NCBI GenBank assembly: GCA_049511115.1 | Contig: JBEKYH010000045.1 | Coordinates: 1-23,879, forward strand | Origin: JBEKYH01 sp049511115 | GTDB taxonomy: Bacteria; Planctomycetota; Phycisphaerae; Tepidisphaerales; Tepidisphaeraceae | Direction: 5' to 3' | Length of the DNA: 23,879 nucleotides | Part shown: positions 14,268-21,427 of the stretch, in pieces | Layout: each line of letters starts with the position of its first letter | Position numbering within the stretch: position 1 is the stretch's first letter | Position numbers and translations under genes: made by a program | Notes under the pieces: model-generated | Told to the model about the DNA's origin: nothing | The model's database searches: none | What the model saw: only the letters and a program-made list of their open reading frames with translations

Positions 14268-15200
14268 ATGACCCCCATGCGCGTCATTTTCGCCGGCAGC
14301 GGGGCCTTTGGTCTGCCGACGCTGGAGGCGCTTAAACCGCACGTGGTTCAGGTCGTGAGCCAACCGGATCATCCGGCGGGGCGAGGGCGCAAACTGACGC
14401 CCACGCCAATCAGCAAATTCGCGTTGGAGAATAATCTGCCGCTGTTGCGAACGCCGGATATCAACGCCGAAACGCTCGCGGAGGCTGACGTAATGGTCGT
14501 CATCGCGTTTGGGCAGAAGATTTCGCCGGCCAAGGTGAGTCATCCGCGATTGGGAAGCATCAACCTGCACGCGTCGCTGCTGCCCCGGTTTCGCGGCGCG
14601 GCGCCGATCGTTTGGACAATGCTCAGTGGCGCAAATGTCGCGGGGAACTCGGTGATCCGCCTTGCCGAGCGCATGGACGCCGGGGCGATCCTGGCGCAAT
14701 CGCAGTTAGATATTTTGCCCCTGGAAACCGCCGGTGAATTGCACGACCGGCTGGCAAGCGACGGCGCGCCGCTGATTCAGCGCGTGCTCGATGACCTGAT
14801 CTCCGGCCGCGCCGTCGAAACAGCACAGGATGAATCGCTCGCCTGCCCTGCCCCTAAGATTCATCGCCGCGATGCGAAATTGGATTTCACGCGAGGGTCG
14901 CAGGAGATCGCCCGGCGAATTCGCGCCCTTTGGCCCTGGCCGGGATGTCACGTCCGCCTGCTCGACGCAGCCGGTGATGAAATCCAACGCCTCTCCCTCG
15001 CCCGCGCCAAGAAGAGCGAATCCGAGGGCGACCGCTGGCGGCCTGGCGAGATCGAAACCACCGGCGCGGTGCGCTGCGGCGACGGGGCGATTGAGATTCT
15101 TGAGCTTCAACCCGAGGGACGCCGCCCCATGGCGCTGGCGGACTTCCGCCGCGGCCACGGGTGGATGCCGGGCATGCGCGTGCAGTCCATCACCGAATAA
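14268..15200 (+). CDS. fmt: methionyl-tRNA formyltransferase
   Basis: Transfers a formyl group from 10-formyltetrahydrofolate to initiator Met-tRNA. The length of 310 residues is normal. The N-terminal Rossmann-like domain starts MRVIFAGSGAFGLPTLEAL. The catalytic segment INLHASLLPRFRGAAPI supplies Asn99 and His101, with Asp138 in RMDAGAIL. The C-terminal OB-like tRNA-binding domain runs from about residue 205 (KLDFTRGSQEIARRIRALWP). A second ATG three codons in is an alternative start. It lies between def and rsmB, a frequent arrangement, with a 20-base gap to rsmB. Confidence 0.96.
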   Translation: MTPMRVIFAGSGAFGLPTLEALKPHVVQVVSQPDHPAGRGRKLTPTPISKFALENNLPLLRTPDINAETLAEADVMVVIAFGQKISPAKVSHPRLGSINLHASLLPRFRGAAPIVWTMLSGANVAGNSVIRLAERMDAGAILAQSQLDILPLETAGELHDRLASDGAPLIQRVLDDLISGRAVETAQDESLACPAPKIHRRDAKLDFTRGSQEIARRIRALWPWPGCHVRLLDAAGDEIQRLSLARAKKSESEGDRWRPGEIETTGAVRCGDGAIEILELQPEGRRPMALADFRRGHGWMPGMRVQSITE

Positions 15201-15220
15201 TCACCCTCTCCCAACGCACC

Positions 15221-16498
15221 ATGTCCGCACGCGACGCCGCATTGCTCGAACTCGACGCCAAACGCCTGCCGGGTTGGCTGGCGGATTTGCTCGCGTCGCG
15301 AAAAGGTGCGCCGCTGAATGATCCGCGCGATCGCGCGCTTGCCGATCGGCTGGCTGTGGGCGTAGTGAAGAACCTGTTTTTCCTGGAGGAGTTGGCCACC
15401 CATTATTCCGGCCAGCCGCTGGAAAAGATCGACCCGCTGGCCCGCAAAATCCTCGCCGTCGCGTTGTATCAATTGCGGTTCATGGACCGGATTCCCCCAT
15501 CAGCCGCCGTCAATGAAGCCGTCACACAGGCCCGCCGCTTCGGGTTGCCGCGCGCGACGGGATTCATCAACGCCGTCCTTCGCAACAGCCTGCGTGATCC
15601 GGCGCCTCTGGCGCCATCAGCCGAGACCGAGCCGGCGCAATACGCCCGCCGCATCCTTTCGCACCCCGTCGAATTGTTCGAGCGTTTCGCCCGCCTCCAC
15701 GGCGCGGCGTTGGCGCTGGAGTTTTGCCGGCATAATAATTCGGAGCCGCCAACCATCCTGCGCCTCTTTCCTGGAGTTCGCGTCGAACAACTCGCGGCCG
15801 AAGGCGTTTCATTGCAACCTCACTCATCGCCCAATATGTATGTTGTCGAAGGAGCGAGGCACGCGCTATTGGCGGAGTGGTCCCAAGCCGGCCTGGCGCA
15901 GGTCCAGGACCCAACCTCGGCCGCTGTTTTGGCCCACCTCGATCTTAAATCCGGCCAGCACGTCCTCGACCGCTGCTGCGGCATGGGAACCAAAACCTTC
16001 CAATTGCGCGATGGCGTCGGCCCAGAGGGCAAGATCGTCGCCGTCGACCCCTCGGCGCCCCGCTGCGCCGCTTTGAACCAACTCCTGGCTCAGCGCAAGA
16101 TCGAAAACGTAAAAGTCATCCGCGCCTCAACACTCGGCCCGCAGCACGCGCCCTTCGACCGCATCCTCATCGACGCCCCCTGCTCCAACAGCGGCACACT
16201 CGCCCGCCGCCCCGAGGCACGGTATTTCCAGGACGACAATTCGCTCCTCTCGCTCGCAAAATTGCAGGACGCGATCCTCGCCGACACCGCCCCCCTCCTC
16301 TCCTCGGGCGGCCTGCTGCTCTACAGCACATGCAGCGTCTGGCCTGAGGAGAATGAAGAGCGCGTCGCGCATTTCCAACGCGATCATGGCGATTACGAAT
16401 TGGTCGAGCAGATCACTACTCTGCCGTCGGCCGACGTTGCGGCGGATCAGTATCATGACGGCGGATACGTCGCCGTGTTGCGGCGGCATACCAAATGA
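15221..16498 (+). CDS. rsmB: 16S rRNA (cytosine-C5) methyltransferase RsmB (Sun/Fmu)
   Basis: Methylates a cytosine (C967 in E. coli) in 16S rRNA using S-adenosylmethionine. From the ATG at 15221 it has 425 residues, typical for RsmB. A NusB-like RNA-binding domain covers roughly residues 5-130. The methyltransferase domain begins near 230. The two catalytic cysteines are present: Cys321 (IDAPCSNSG) and Cys371 (LLYSTCSVWPEENEE). The SAM-binding motif I reads HVLDRCCGMGTKT rather than the common VLDLCAAPGGKT, keeping the glycines but losing the Ala-Pro. The frame is open further upstream into fmt, without support. It is the last gene of the def-fmt cluster. Confidence 0.93.
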   Translation: MSARDAALLELDAKRLPGWLADLLASRKGAPLNDPRDRALADRLAVGVVKNLFFLEELATHYSGQPLEKIDPLARKILAVALYQLRFMDRIPPSAAVNEAVTQARRFGLPRATGFINAVLRNSLRDPAPLAPSAETEPAQYARRILSHPVELFERFARLHGAALALEFCRHNNSEPPTILRLFPGVRVEQLAAEGVSLQPHSSPNMYVVEGARHALLAEWSQAGLAQVQDPTSAAVLAHLDLKSGQHVLDRCCGMGTKTFQLRDGVGPEGKIVAVDPSAPRCAALNQLLAQRKIENVKVIRASTLGPQHAPFDRILIDAPCSNSGTLARRPEARYFQDDNSLLSLAKLQDAILADTAPLLSSGGLLLYSTCSVWPEENEERVAHFQRDHGDYELVEQITTLPSADVAADQYHDGGYVAVLRRHTK

Positions 16499-16531
16499 AG
16501 ATAATTGGTGAACTGTCTGCGCGGGAGAGTT

Positions 16532-17107
16532 ATGAACCTCGCCGATGTGAAATGGACCGGTACCGGCGGCCACGCAAACAATGGGACGGTCGGGAGAGAA
16601 CGGTCGGAATGGTACGCCGTTGCGACGCTGAGCGTCGAGTCGGGATATCTGGGCGTTTCTGACCTATTCGATTCGAGTTTTGTTGGCGCCGAAGTCCAGC
16701 GAGGCGTTTATTTTGTCGAGGCTAGGATAATTGAATTCGGCGGCTGTCTTCGTATTTCTCGGTTGCGCGCCTCTGCGGGCGCGGAAAACTCATCCCGTGG
16801 GGAGATTCGCGGACATGTCGCTGTTGACGGCGGCTGTGTGATGGTTGCCGATTTCAAAGATATTCGAGCCAGCCTCACACCCGCGGAGGTTGATGAGTTC
16901 GCGCAACTGTCGTCAACCTTTCGGTTTGCGACGTGTGATATCTGCCGGCTAAATTTTGAGAGCAAAACGATTTTCTTTGTCCTTTGCGAGTCGGGATTTG
17001 GAGACGGCCGTTATCCGGTCTACGCATTAAATGCGGAGGACCGATGCGTGGGGATCGAGGTGGAGTTCATTAAGGATGGGCCAATGTTCCAATGCAAACA
17101 CGACTAA
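16532..17107 (+). CDS. uncharacterised protein, DUF4241-like
   Basis: Cytosolic-looking protein of 191 residues with no signal peptide or membrane span. GGGAG lies just before the ATG. Two blocks recall the DUF4241 family: an N-terminal VATLSVESGYLGVSDLF followed by QRGVYFVEARIIEFGG (about 37-72), and a C-terminal SGFGDGRYPVYALNAEDR (about 159-176). The family's function is unknown to me; the fold appears in loci near toxin-immunity genes, but there is no toxin here. The call rests on motif resemblance only. Its last 16 bases overlap the start of the next gene, an HU-like DNA-binding protein, which suggests coupled translation. It starts 33 bases after rsmB. Confidence 0.6.
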   Translation: MNLADVKWTGTGGHANNGTVGRERSEWYAVATLSVESGYLGVSDLFDSSFVGAEVQRGVYFVEARIIEFGGCLRISRLRASAGAENSSRGEIRGHVAVDGGCVMVADFKDIRASLTPAEVDEFAQLSSTFRFATCDICRLNFESKTIFFVLCESGFGDGRYPVYALNAEDRCVGIEVEFIKDGPMFQCKHD

Positions 17108-17454
17108 CCACCTGGGAGGCGACGCTAAAACTCGCCGAAAAGGCAGGATTTACACCGGAGCAGGCCAAAGCATTTTTGCAGGCCCAAGCGGAGTTGGCTT
17201 ATCAGAACGTCGACAACGGCTATCCCATTGCGGGACTTGGAATTTTGACCAAGACGGAGCGGCCCGAGCGAAGGATGGTATTGCAGTTCGGGCCGCGGGC
17301 CGGTCAAGAAGTGACCCTACCGGCGAAAAAAGTTCTGAAGTTCTGGGTGGCCAAAGCGGCAAAGGACGTCGTTTTCCGTCGCGGCGCAGCACCGCCAGAT
17401 CTAGCCAAAACCGACATGGCATTCGACGAGGAACCCCGCGACAACGCCGAATGA
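17092..17454 (+). CDS. divergent HU/IHF-family DNA-binding protein
   Basis: Probable nucleoid-associated or sequence-binding protein of 120 residues. The N-terminal helices read TLKLAEKAGFTPEQAKAFLQ, like the HU helix-turn-helix dimer core. The arm region is NGYPIAGLGILTKTERPERR, then GPRAGQEVTLPAKKVLKF. That last part aligns with the HU NPQTGEEI.IPA.KV.KF pattern, and AKAAKDVV matches the HU C-terminus. About 25 acidic, disordered residues follow. The usual RxxRxGRNP arm is altered (RPERRMVLQFGPRAGQ), so DNA contacts may differ. It overlaps the DUF4241-like gene by 16 bases. It is most likely an HU paralogue rather than the main HU. Confidence 0.75.
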   Translation: MQTRLTTWEATLKLAEKAGFTPEQAKAFLQAQAELAYQNVDNGYPIAGLGILTKTERPERRMVLQFGPRAGQEVTLPAKKVLKFWVAKAAKDVVFRRGAAPPDLAKTDMAFDEEPRDNAE

Positions 17455-17525
17455 CGGCGGATATCTGGCCATCTTGCGGTGGCGCTATCCAGGCTGATGC
17501 GCGAATCGCACCGTGCGACGAAGCT

Positions 17526-17921
17526 CTAAAACGCCTTAGCGCCCGCTTCGGCTACCGCCTGATCCTGCTCACCAGATCCTCCGCTCACGCCGATGGCGCC
17601 GATGATTTTCCCGGCTTTTTTCAACGGAATCCCGCCGGCAAAAATCATGACTTTGCCGTCATTCGAGGCGTGAATTCCATAGAACTGTTGCCCCGGCTGA
17701 CTCGGCCCGCTCAACTGCTGGGTTGAGATATCAAAGGCACGCGAGGTCCAGGCTTTTTTCATCGAGATGTCGATGCTGCCCAGCCACGCCCCCTCCATGC
17801 GCTCAAACGCCAGCAGATTTCCTCCGCCGTCAACGATGGCGATATTCATCGGCTGGCCGATCTCCACGGCTTTCTTCGACGCGGACGCAATGATCTTCCG
17901 GGCTTCAATTAAAGTCAGCAT
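17526..17921 (-). CDS. GlcG/HbpS-family (DUF336, haem-degrading-like) protein
   Basis: Small cytosolic protein of 131 residues. It begins MLTLIEARKIIASASKKAVE and has the family segments MNIAIVDGGGNLLAFERMEG and GGIPLKKAGKIIGAIGVSGG. The C-terminus is EQDQAVAEAGAKAF. The family includes GlcG of the glycolate operon and HbpS, an extracellular haem-binding sensor; many members are orphans of unknown role. This copy has no signal peptide and no glc or two-component genes next to it, so function cannot be assigned. AGGGG lies 11 bases before the ATG. It is convergent with the HU-like gene. Confidence 0.88.
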   Translation of the reverse strand: MLTLIEARKIIASASKKAVEIGQPMNIAIVDGGGNLLAFERMEGAWLGSIDISMKKAWTSRAFDISTQQLSGPSQPGQQFYGIHASNDGKVMIFAGGIPLKKAGKIIGAIGVSGGSGEQDQAVAEAGAKAF

Positions 17922-18009
17922 GTTGTGTTACCCCTATTGGTGGCGCGCCGGATTACCAAACCGTTCTTGCGACGATCGAAAGAATGGGAAATCCGTTCCA
18001 TGATATGCT

Positions 18010-18027
18010 AACCGATTTTTCGGTTTT
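18010..18027. promoter_or_regulatory. small A/T-loop hairpin upstream of the zinc-ribbon gene
   Basis: AACCGA-TTTT-TCGGTT is a 6-bp perfect stem followed by TT on the plus strand. It lies in the divergent spacer between the GlcG-like and zinc-ribbon genes. Too weak to be called a terminator; it could be an operator-like palindrome. Confidence 0.3.
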
Positions 18028-18147
18028 CCAAATAACTCGCCCGCACTCGTCTCCCGCGGGAATCGGCTCCAGCTCCGGCTGGATTTTCGGGCCTCAGTTG
18101 TTACCATTCCATGCGCTATCAGGGGGCTCTACCACGGGAGGATTTCC

Positions 18148-18687
18148 ATGCCCAAATGCGGATATTGCGGATCAACGATCCTCATGGGGGGCGTTCGCTC
18201 CGGCGGCAAGGTGTTCTGCAACAGGAAATGCTTTGCGGACTCGCACGTCCTGACTGCATCACAAAGCCTGCCGGCCGAGGATATCGAAAAACACGTCGCG
18301 GAAATCTGGGGCGGCAACTGCCCGGATTGCAACGGACCGGGACCGGTTGACCTGCACAAATCGCACCAGGTCTGGTCGGCGCTGGTGATGACGCGATGGT
18401 CCTCCAAGCCGCGTATATGCTGCCGCTCCTGCGCGACCAAACGGCAGATCGCCGGCGCGGCCTCTTCGTTGATCGTCGGCTGGTGGGGAGTTCCCTGGGG
18501 CGTCATTCTCACGCCCGTGCAAATCGGTCGAAACATCGTGGGGATTTTCGCCGGCCCGGACAAATCGGCCCCTTCGCCGGCGCTGCGCAAAGCCGTGCTT
18601 GTCCTGCTGGGGAGAAAGGTGGCTGCGGCACAGCAGGCGGCGGCGAAACAGGCGCCGCCGGCTATTCCCGCGCAGGGGCAGACGTAA
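18148..18687 (+). CDS. conserved zinc-ribbon membrane-anchored protein of unknown function
   Basis: Protein of 179 residues. The N-terminal zinc-ribbon-like part has CGYC (Cys4, Cys7) and CNRKC (Cys24, Cys28). A second cluster has CPDC (58-61) and CCRSC (91-95). A hydrophobic segment, AGAASSLIVGWWGVPWGVIL (102-121), follows, probably one membrane span. The tail is Ala/Gln/Pro-rich. I recall similar proteins, beginning MPKCGYCGSTI with the same cysteine layout and WWG.PWG span, as conserved hypotheticals in planctomycetes. That is memory, not a search result. GGGAGGA lies five bases before the ATG, a strong ribosome-binding site. No partner gene is adjacent. Confidence 0.82.
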   Translation: MPKCGYCGSTILMGGVRSGGKVFCNRKCFADSHVLTASQSLPAEDIEKHVAEIWGGNCPDCNGPGPVDLHKSHQVWSALVMTRWSSKPRICCRSCATKRQIAGAASSLIVGWWGVPWGVILTPVQIGRNIVGIFAGPDKSAPSPALRKAVLVLLGRKVAAAQQAAAKQAPPAIPAQGQT

Positions 18688-18803
18688 TCCGCTTACGTCA
18701 GACACAAAAAAACCAATGCCACCGCATGAGATGTAAATCGAATCAGCCGGACAACGGCGACGCCACGCGCGGTGGTGGATGACGTCGGGCTTGCCTGGCA
18801 TAG

Positions 18804-18880
18804 TCACGCTCAGCAGGTTCGAGCCGCTGACGTGAACTTATGGGTGTTAACCCAAGACCCGTAGTCGGGAGCACTTCCGA
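18804..18880. other. cluster of consecutive stem-loops, possible structured RNA
   Basis: Four stem-loops follow one another within 77 bases. TCACG-c-TCAGC pairs with GCTGACGTGA (18804-18835), a 10-bp stem with one bulge. TGGGT-GTTA-ACCCA lies at 18841-18854. CCCG-TAGT-CGGG follows at about 18858-18869. CGGGA-GCAC-TTCCG, with one G-T pair, overlaps it at 18866-18879. The third and fourth are mutually exclusive, which is suggestive of a switch. It matches no riboswitch or tRNA I know. The strand is undetermined. Confidence 0.35.
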
Positions 18881-18888
18881 TAAAAAAG

Positions 18889-19006
18889 AAAATGCATCTT
18901 TCACCGCCAAGACGCCAAGAACGCCAAGAATTCAAATCAAGAGTTCTGAATTGTTTTTCTTGATTTGCTTCGCGTTCTTCGCGCCTTTGCGGTGAAAAAG
19001 CATTTT
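18889..19006. repeat. 118-bp imperfect inverted repeat (MITE/REPIN-like)
   Basis: The left arm runs from AAAATGC through CTTTCACCGCC and tandem ACGCCAAGA units to CAAATCAAGA. The right arm, read in reverse complement, goes AAAATGC-TTTTTCACCGC-AAAGGCGCGAAGAACGCGAAG-CAAATCAAGA. The arms are about 50 bases each and match over most of their length, with a short centre near 18953. No coding capacity is present. ACCGCCAAG/ACGCCAAG-type intergenic repeats are, as I recall, common in several GC-rich environmental phyla. Confidence 0.75.
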
Positions 19007-19394
19007 GCCTTTCTCTTCGAACCGGCGTAAGACGGCAATGCAGGCGCCGTATATGCGGCCGAGATAATCCCGGACGCAGGGAAATCGGAAGGTCCTCAAT
19101 CTGTCAGTAAGCGTTACCATCACATCATGCCCAGGATGGCCGGCAATCCGCGGCGCGATCGATCAATTCGCGGGCTGTTGGAAGGATGCCGGTTGGGAAC
19201 GAGACAGAATCAGCGCAAAACGCTCAGGAGTCTCCGGCCCGGATCGACGGGCCAGAGCTTGGCGTATGAGTTGGAACTACACCTTCGTGGCAATTCAAAA
19301 GTTTTAGGGCGAATTGCCATATTGTTTTTTGACGAAGGTGGGGTGCTCGAATGGCGACGATGAGCACCAGCTTGCGGGCGCCGGCCCGGTTCTC

Positions 19395-19416
19395 TTCGCC
19401 GCGAGGAGGCGGCGAA
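19395..19416. repeat. GC-rich perfect hairpin
   Basis: TTCGCCGC-GAGGAG-GCGGCGAA is a perfect 8-bp stem with a 6-base loop. Neither side has a T-run, so it is not a typical intrinsic terminator. It lies in the non-coding region. Confidence 0.5.
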
Positions 19417-19461
19417 AAGGCTGGGGACTTTCAGCGGGAGACGCGGAGAAGACTGATTAAC

Positions 19462-19487
19462 CGCCAAGACGCCATAGACGCCAAGGT
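19462..19487. repeat. half-copy of the ACCGCCAAG repeat
   Basis: ACCGCCAAGACGCC, then ATAGACGCCAAG, repeats the left arm of the inverted repeat at 18889-19006 in the same orientation, with two changes. The right arm is missing here. Confidence 0.6.
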
Positions 19488-19732
19488 CGGAAAAATCAGG
19501 TCCGAGAAATTCGACTCACGGGGGCATGTGGTTCCTTTCTTTTTGAAGCTCGGGTCGCGGCAACGCGCGGGCCCTCTCTGGGACGGCGCGGGATTATTGC
19601 GTTGGGCGATGGCCTGATGGCAAAACCATCACCCTCCATAAGACTGCCCGATTATTCCATTGCCGGGAGGGGGGAAAGTTTGGTCACGCCTAGCGCCGCT
19701 CCTCTATAGGACCGTCTTGGATATCCAACGCC

Positions 19733-19754
19733 CGGAAGGGCCGGAAAGTTGGAT
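19733..19754. repeat. ATCCAAC/GTTGGAT stem-loop
   Basis: ATCCAAC (19733-19739) and GTTGGAT (19748-19754) pair perfectly over seven bases around a GC-rich, A-containing loop. There is no T-run. The function is unknown. Confidence 0.4.
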
Positions 19755-19773
19755 GCAGCGCAATACTGCGCCT

Positions 19774-19819
19774 CTATCTACATACTTGGAATATTCCACT
19801 CTACTTGTAGGTAAGATAG
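19774..19819. repeat. nested palindrome around TGGAATATTCCA
   Basis: A perfect 12-bp palindrome, TGGAATATTCCA (19787-19798), sits inside outer arms CTATCTACA (19774-19782) and TGTAG plus GATAG (19806-19819). The outer arms pair with a short bulge. This looks like a protein-binding dyad or a hairpin, but no regulator gene is next to it. Confidence 0.4.
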
Positions 19820-20117
19820 GGCAAATGAGCGATCCCCGGCGTTGACCCGGAAGCGGAAGCTTGGTGGTGGCCATGGTCGGCATGATACCGAGGTGCGAGG
19901 GGAGCGTGCGGAGTTGCGTAGATTTGTTGAATGTTTAATAAATGGGGCGGTGATTGAGCGTGGCCGGCTCTGCGCGGCTGCGCCTCTTCCGAAGCCGAAT
20001 GCGAGGGAGATGGAGGAGTTTGGCGAGCCATTGAGCGGGGGGCGTCACCGGCGAGGACACCCAGAAACGATGGCAAACAGCATATCGCTTTATTGCTGCA
20101 ATTTATTGGATGACTGT

Positions 20118-20137
20118 CCCTGGATTCCCAGGGTTTT
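20118..20137 (+). terminator. hairpin with T-run at the 3' end of the esterase gene
   Basis: CCCTGG-ATTC-CCAGGG is followed by TTTT on the plus strand. On the minus strand the stem begins two bases after the esterase stop and is followed by ACAG. The T-run thus favours termination of plus-strand transcripts running out of the non-coding region. The stem alone may protect the esterase mRNA end. Confidence 0.5.
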
Positions 20138-21245
20138 ACTTCGCCGCTGGCTTGTACCCGTGCCAGACCCACTCCAACGCCTGTGGGAGTGTTTGCGCGA
20201 CGACCCTGCCGTCCACGTGGCCGGCGCCCAGCGCGTACACCAACTGGTAGTGATACCCCTTTGACTGCAGCGCCTCGGCCATGCGTTTATTGGCGATGAC
20301 CCAGTTGTGCAGATCGGCCGACGCGTTGACGGAGCCATTGTCGTTTTGGCCGACTTCCATCCACACGCGCAGCGGCTTGGCGTCGGACTGCGCAATGAGA
20401 TGCTCATGATATTCCCACGCGCCGTGCGGTAGTTTGGGATCTTCAACGGACTGGTTGTTTGTATAGGTGCCGGAGTAGGTCAGCACGCGGTGATACCACT
20501 CGGGATGAAACCATGCCATCGTAAATGCGACCGCTCCGCCGGAACTGCCGCCCATGGTGGCGCGGCCTTCGGGATCTTTCGTGAAGGTGACGTGATAGTC
20601 GTTCTCCACGCGGGGGAGCACTTCTGCCTCGATGAACTCCGCGTATTTGCCGGAGACGGTGTCGTATTCAAGGCCGCGCTCGCTGCCACGACCGTCGCCG
20701 CCGCCGTGGGTGACCATGACCGCAATCATGACCGGCAGGCGTTTGGCGGCAATCATGTTGTCGAGGATCGTGGGCAGTTGGTTGTTGCGGGCCCCCATGG
20801 CGTCGTGCGACACAAGCAGTGCGGCAGGCGTCCCGGGCGTGTATTGGCTGGGGATATAGACCGTCACGGCGCGCGTGGCGGTCGTGCCGCGCAGGCCGGT
20901 GTCGGGATAAAATTTGCTGTCGGCAGCCCTTAATGTGAAATGTTCAACGCGGCCTTTGGGCACATCGGCGCGAACCGTCTGCTCGGGGGCGTTGGCGTAA
21001 GGCGGCTTGATGAGAAAATCTCCATCCTCAGACTCGGGAGTGTACAGAGGCAGCGCGCTGAGCGTGGCGATTTCCGCGATGTCTGCGGCGCTGGCGGGGC
21101 CGCCGCGGAAATGCGTGATAGGGAGCAACGCCGCGGGATCATTCGGCACGGGCCGGCTGGCGGCAGCGCCGAAAAGCAAAGGGGTGACTATGCCTGCCAA
21201 GCAGCACCGGACGGCAGCCCAGGCAACGGCCTTTTTGATTTTCAT
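20136..21245 (-). CDS. secreted Fes/IroE-type (Esterase_D, PF00756) serine esterase
   Basis: Alpha/beta hydrolase of 369 residues with a signal peptide (basic MKIKK, hydrophobic span to about residue 28, Ala-Ala-Ala cleavage region), so it is exported. The esterase core starts near residue 125 (RAVTVYIPSQYTPGTPAALL). It has the nucleophile elbow MGGSSGG (Ser234 is the likely nucleophile), an acid near Asp302 (EVGQNDNG) and the catalytic His343 (GAGHVDG). The family includes enterochelin esterases and acetyl-xylan or feruloyl esterases; no siderophore genes are near, so a carbohydrate-ester role is as likely. AGGAAGG precedes the ATG and a good promoter lies at 21321-21349. It is a single-gene transcript. 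Confidence 0.88.
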   Translation of the reverse strand: MKIKKAVAWAAVRCCLAGIVTPLLFGAAASRPVPNDPAALLPITHFRGGPASAADIAEIATLSALPLYTPESEDGDFLIKPPYANAPEQTVRADVPKGRVEHFTLRAADSKFYPDTGLRGTTATRAVTVYIPSQYTPGTPAALLVSHDAMGARNNQLPTILDNMIAAKRLPVMIAVMVTHGGGDGRGSERGLEYDTVSGKYAEFIEAEVLPRVENDYHVTFTKDPEGRATMGGSSGGAVAFTMAWFHPEWYHRVLTYSGTYTNNQSVEDPKLPHGAWEYHEHLIAQSDAKPLRVWMEVGQNDNGSVNASADLHNWVIANKRMAEALQSKGYHYQLVYALGAGHVDGRVVAQTLPQALEWVWHGYKPAAK

Positions 21246-21320
21246 CAGGCGACCCTTCCTCTTTCAACGACCATTTCATCGCTAGATCTAACGCAAGGAT
21301 GGTCACAATATTGGGAGAAG

Positions 21321-21349
21321 AGTATAAACCCCGTCACGCGCCGCAGCAA
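21321..21349 (-). promoter_or_regulatory. sigma70-type promoter of the esterase gene
   Basis: On the minus strand TTGCTG (21344-21349), a 17-base spacer and TATACT (21321-21326) fit the consensus well. The start near 21314 leaves a leader of about 70 bases before the ATG at 21245. Confidence 0.6.
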
Positions 21350-21427
21350 AATTCCATCTCATCAAATCGGGACAACAAGACGGCTATTGAACTATTCCTG
21401 GCCGGGGTCAGGGGCTGGGAAAGCGGG

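Larger units (their letters stand above)
18688..20135. other. 1.4-kb non-coding region with hairpins and dispersed repeats
   Basis: No open frame here has a ribosome-binding site, a recognisable family motif or normal codon use on either strand. It holds a hairpin cluster (18804-18880), a long inverted repeat (18889-19006), a half-copy of that repeat (19462-19487), a GC-rich hairpin (19395-19416), further palindromes (19733-19754 and 19774-19819), and a terminator-like hairpin at the right end. It could be decayed genes, a repeat landing site or an unrecognised RNA locus. Confidence 0.6.

Noticed and set aside
17506..17518. TCGCAC-C-GTGCGA palindrome as a terminator between the convergent HU-like and GlcG-like genes
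   Set aside because: The one-base loop cannot form a stable hairpin and no T-run follows. It may be a chance palindrome or operator.
18259..18807. Minus-strand frame starting with a PGKPDV motif reminiscent of Vsr endonucleases
   Set aside because: The match is a single short motif at the start. The rest is antisense to the zinc-ribbon gene and lacks the other Vsr motifs.
18811..18835. GGTTCGAGCC resembling a tRNA T-arm
   Set aside because: The 5-bp T-stem around the seven-base loop does not pair, and no acceptor or anticodon stem is found nearby.
18901..18930. Tandem ACGCCAAGA units as a CRISPR remnant
   Set aside because: The units are 9 bases and contiguous, without spacers, and form the arm of an inverted repeat.
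19127..19617. Two short plus-strand frames in the non-coding region
   Set aside because: They have no clear ribosome-binding site, no recognisable domain, and one runs through the ACCGCCAAG repeat.
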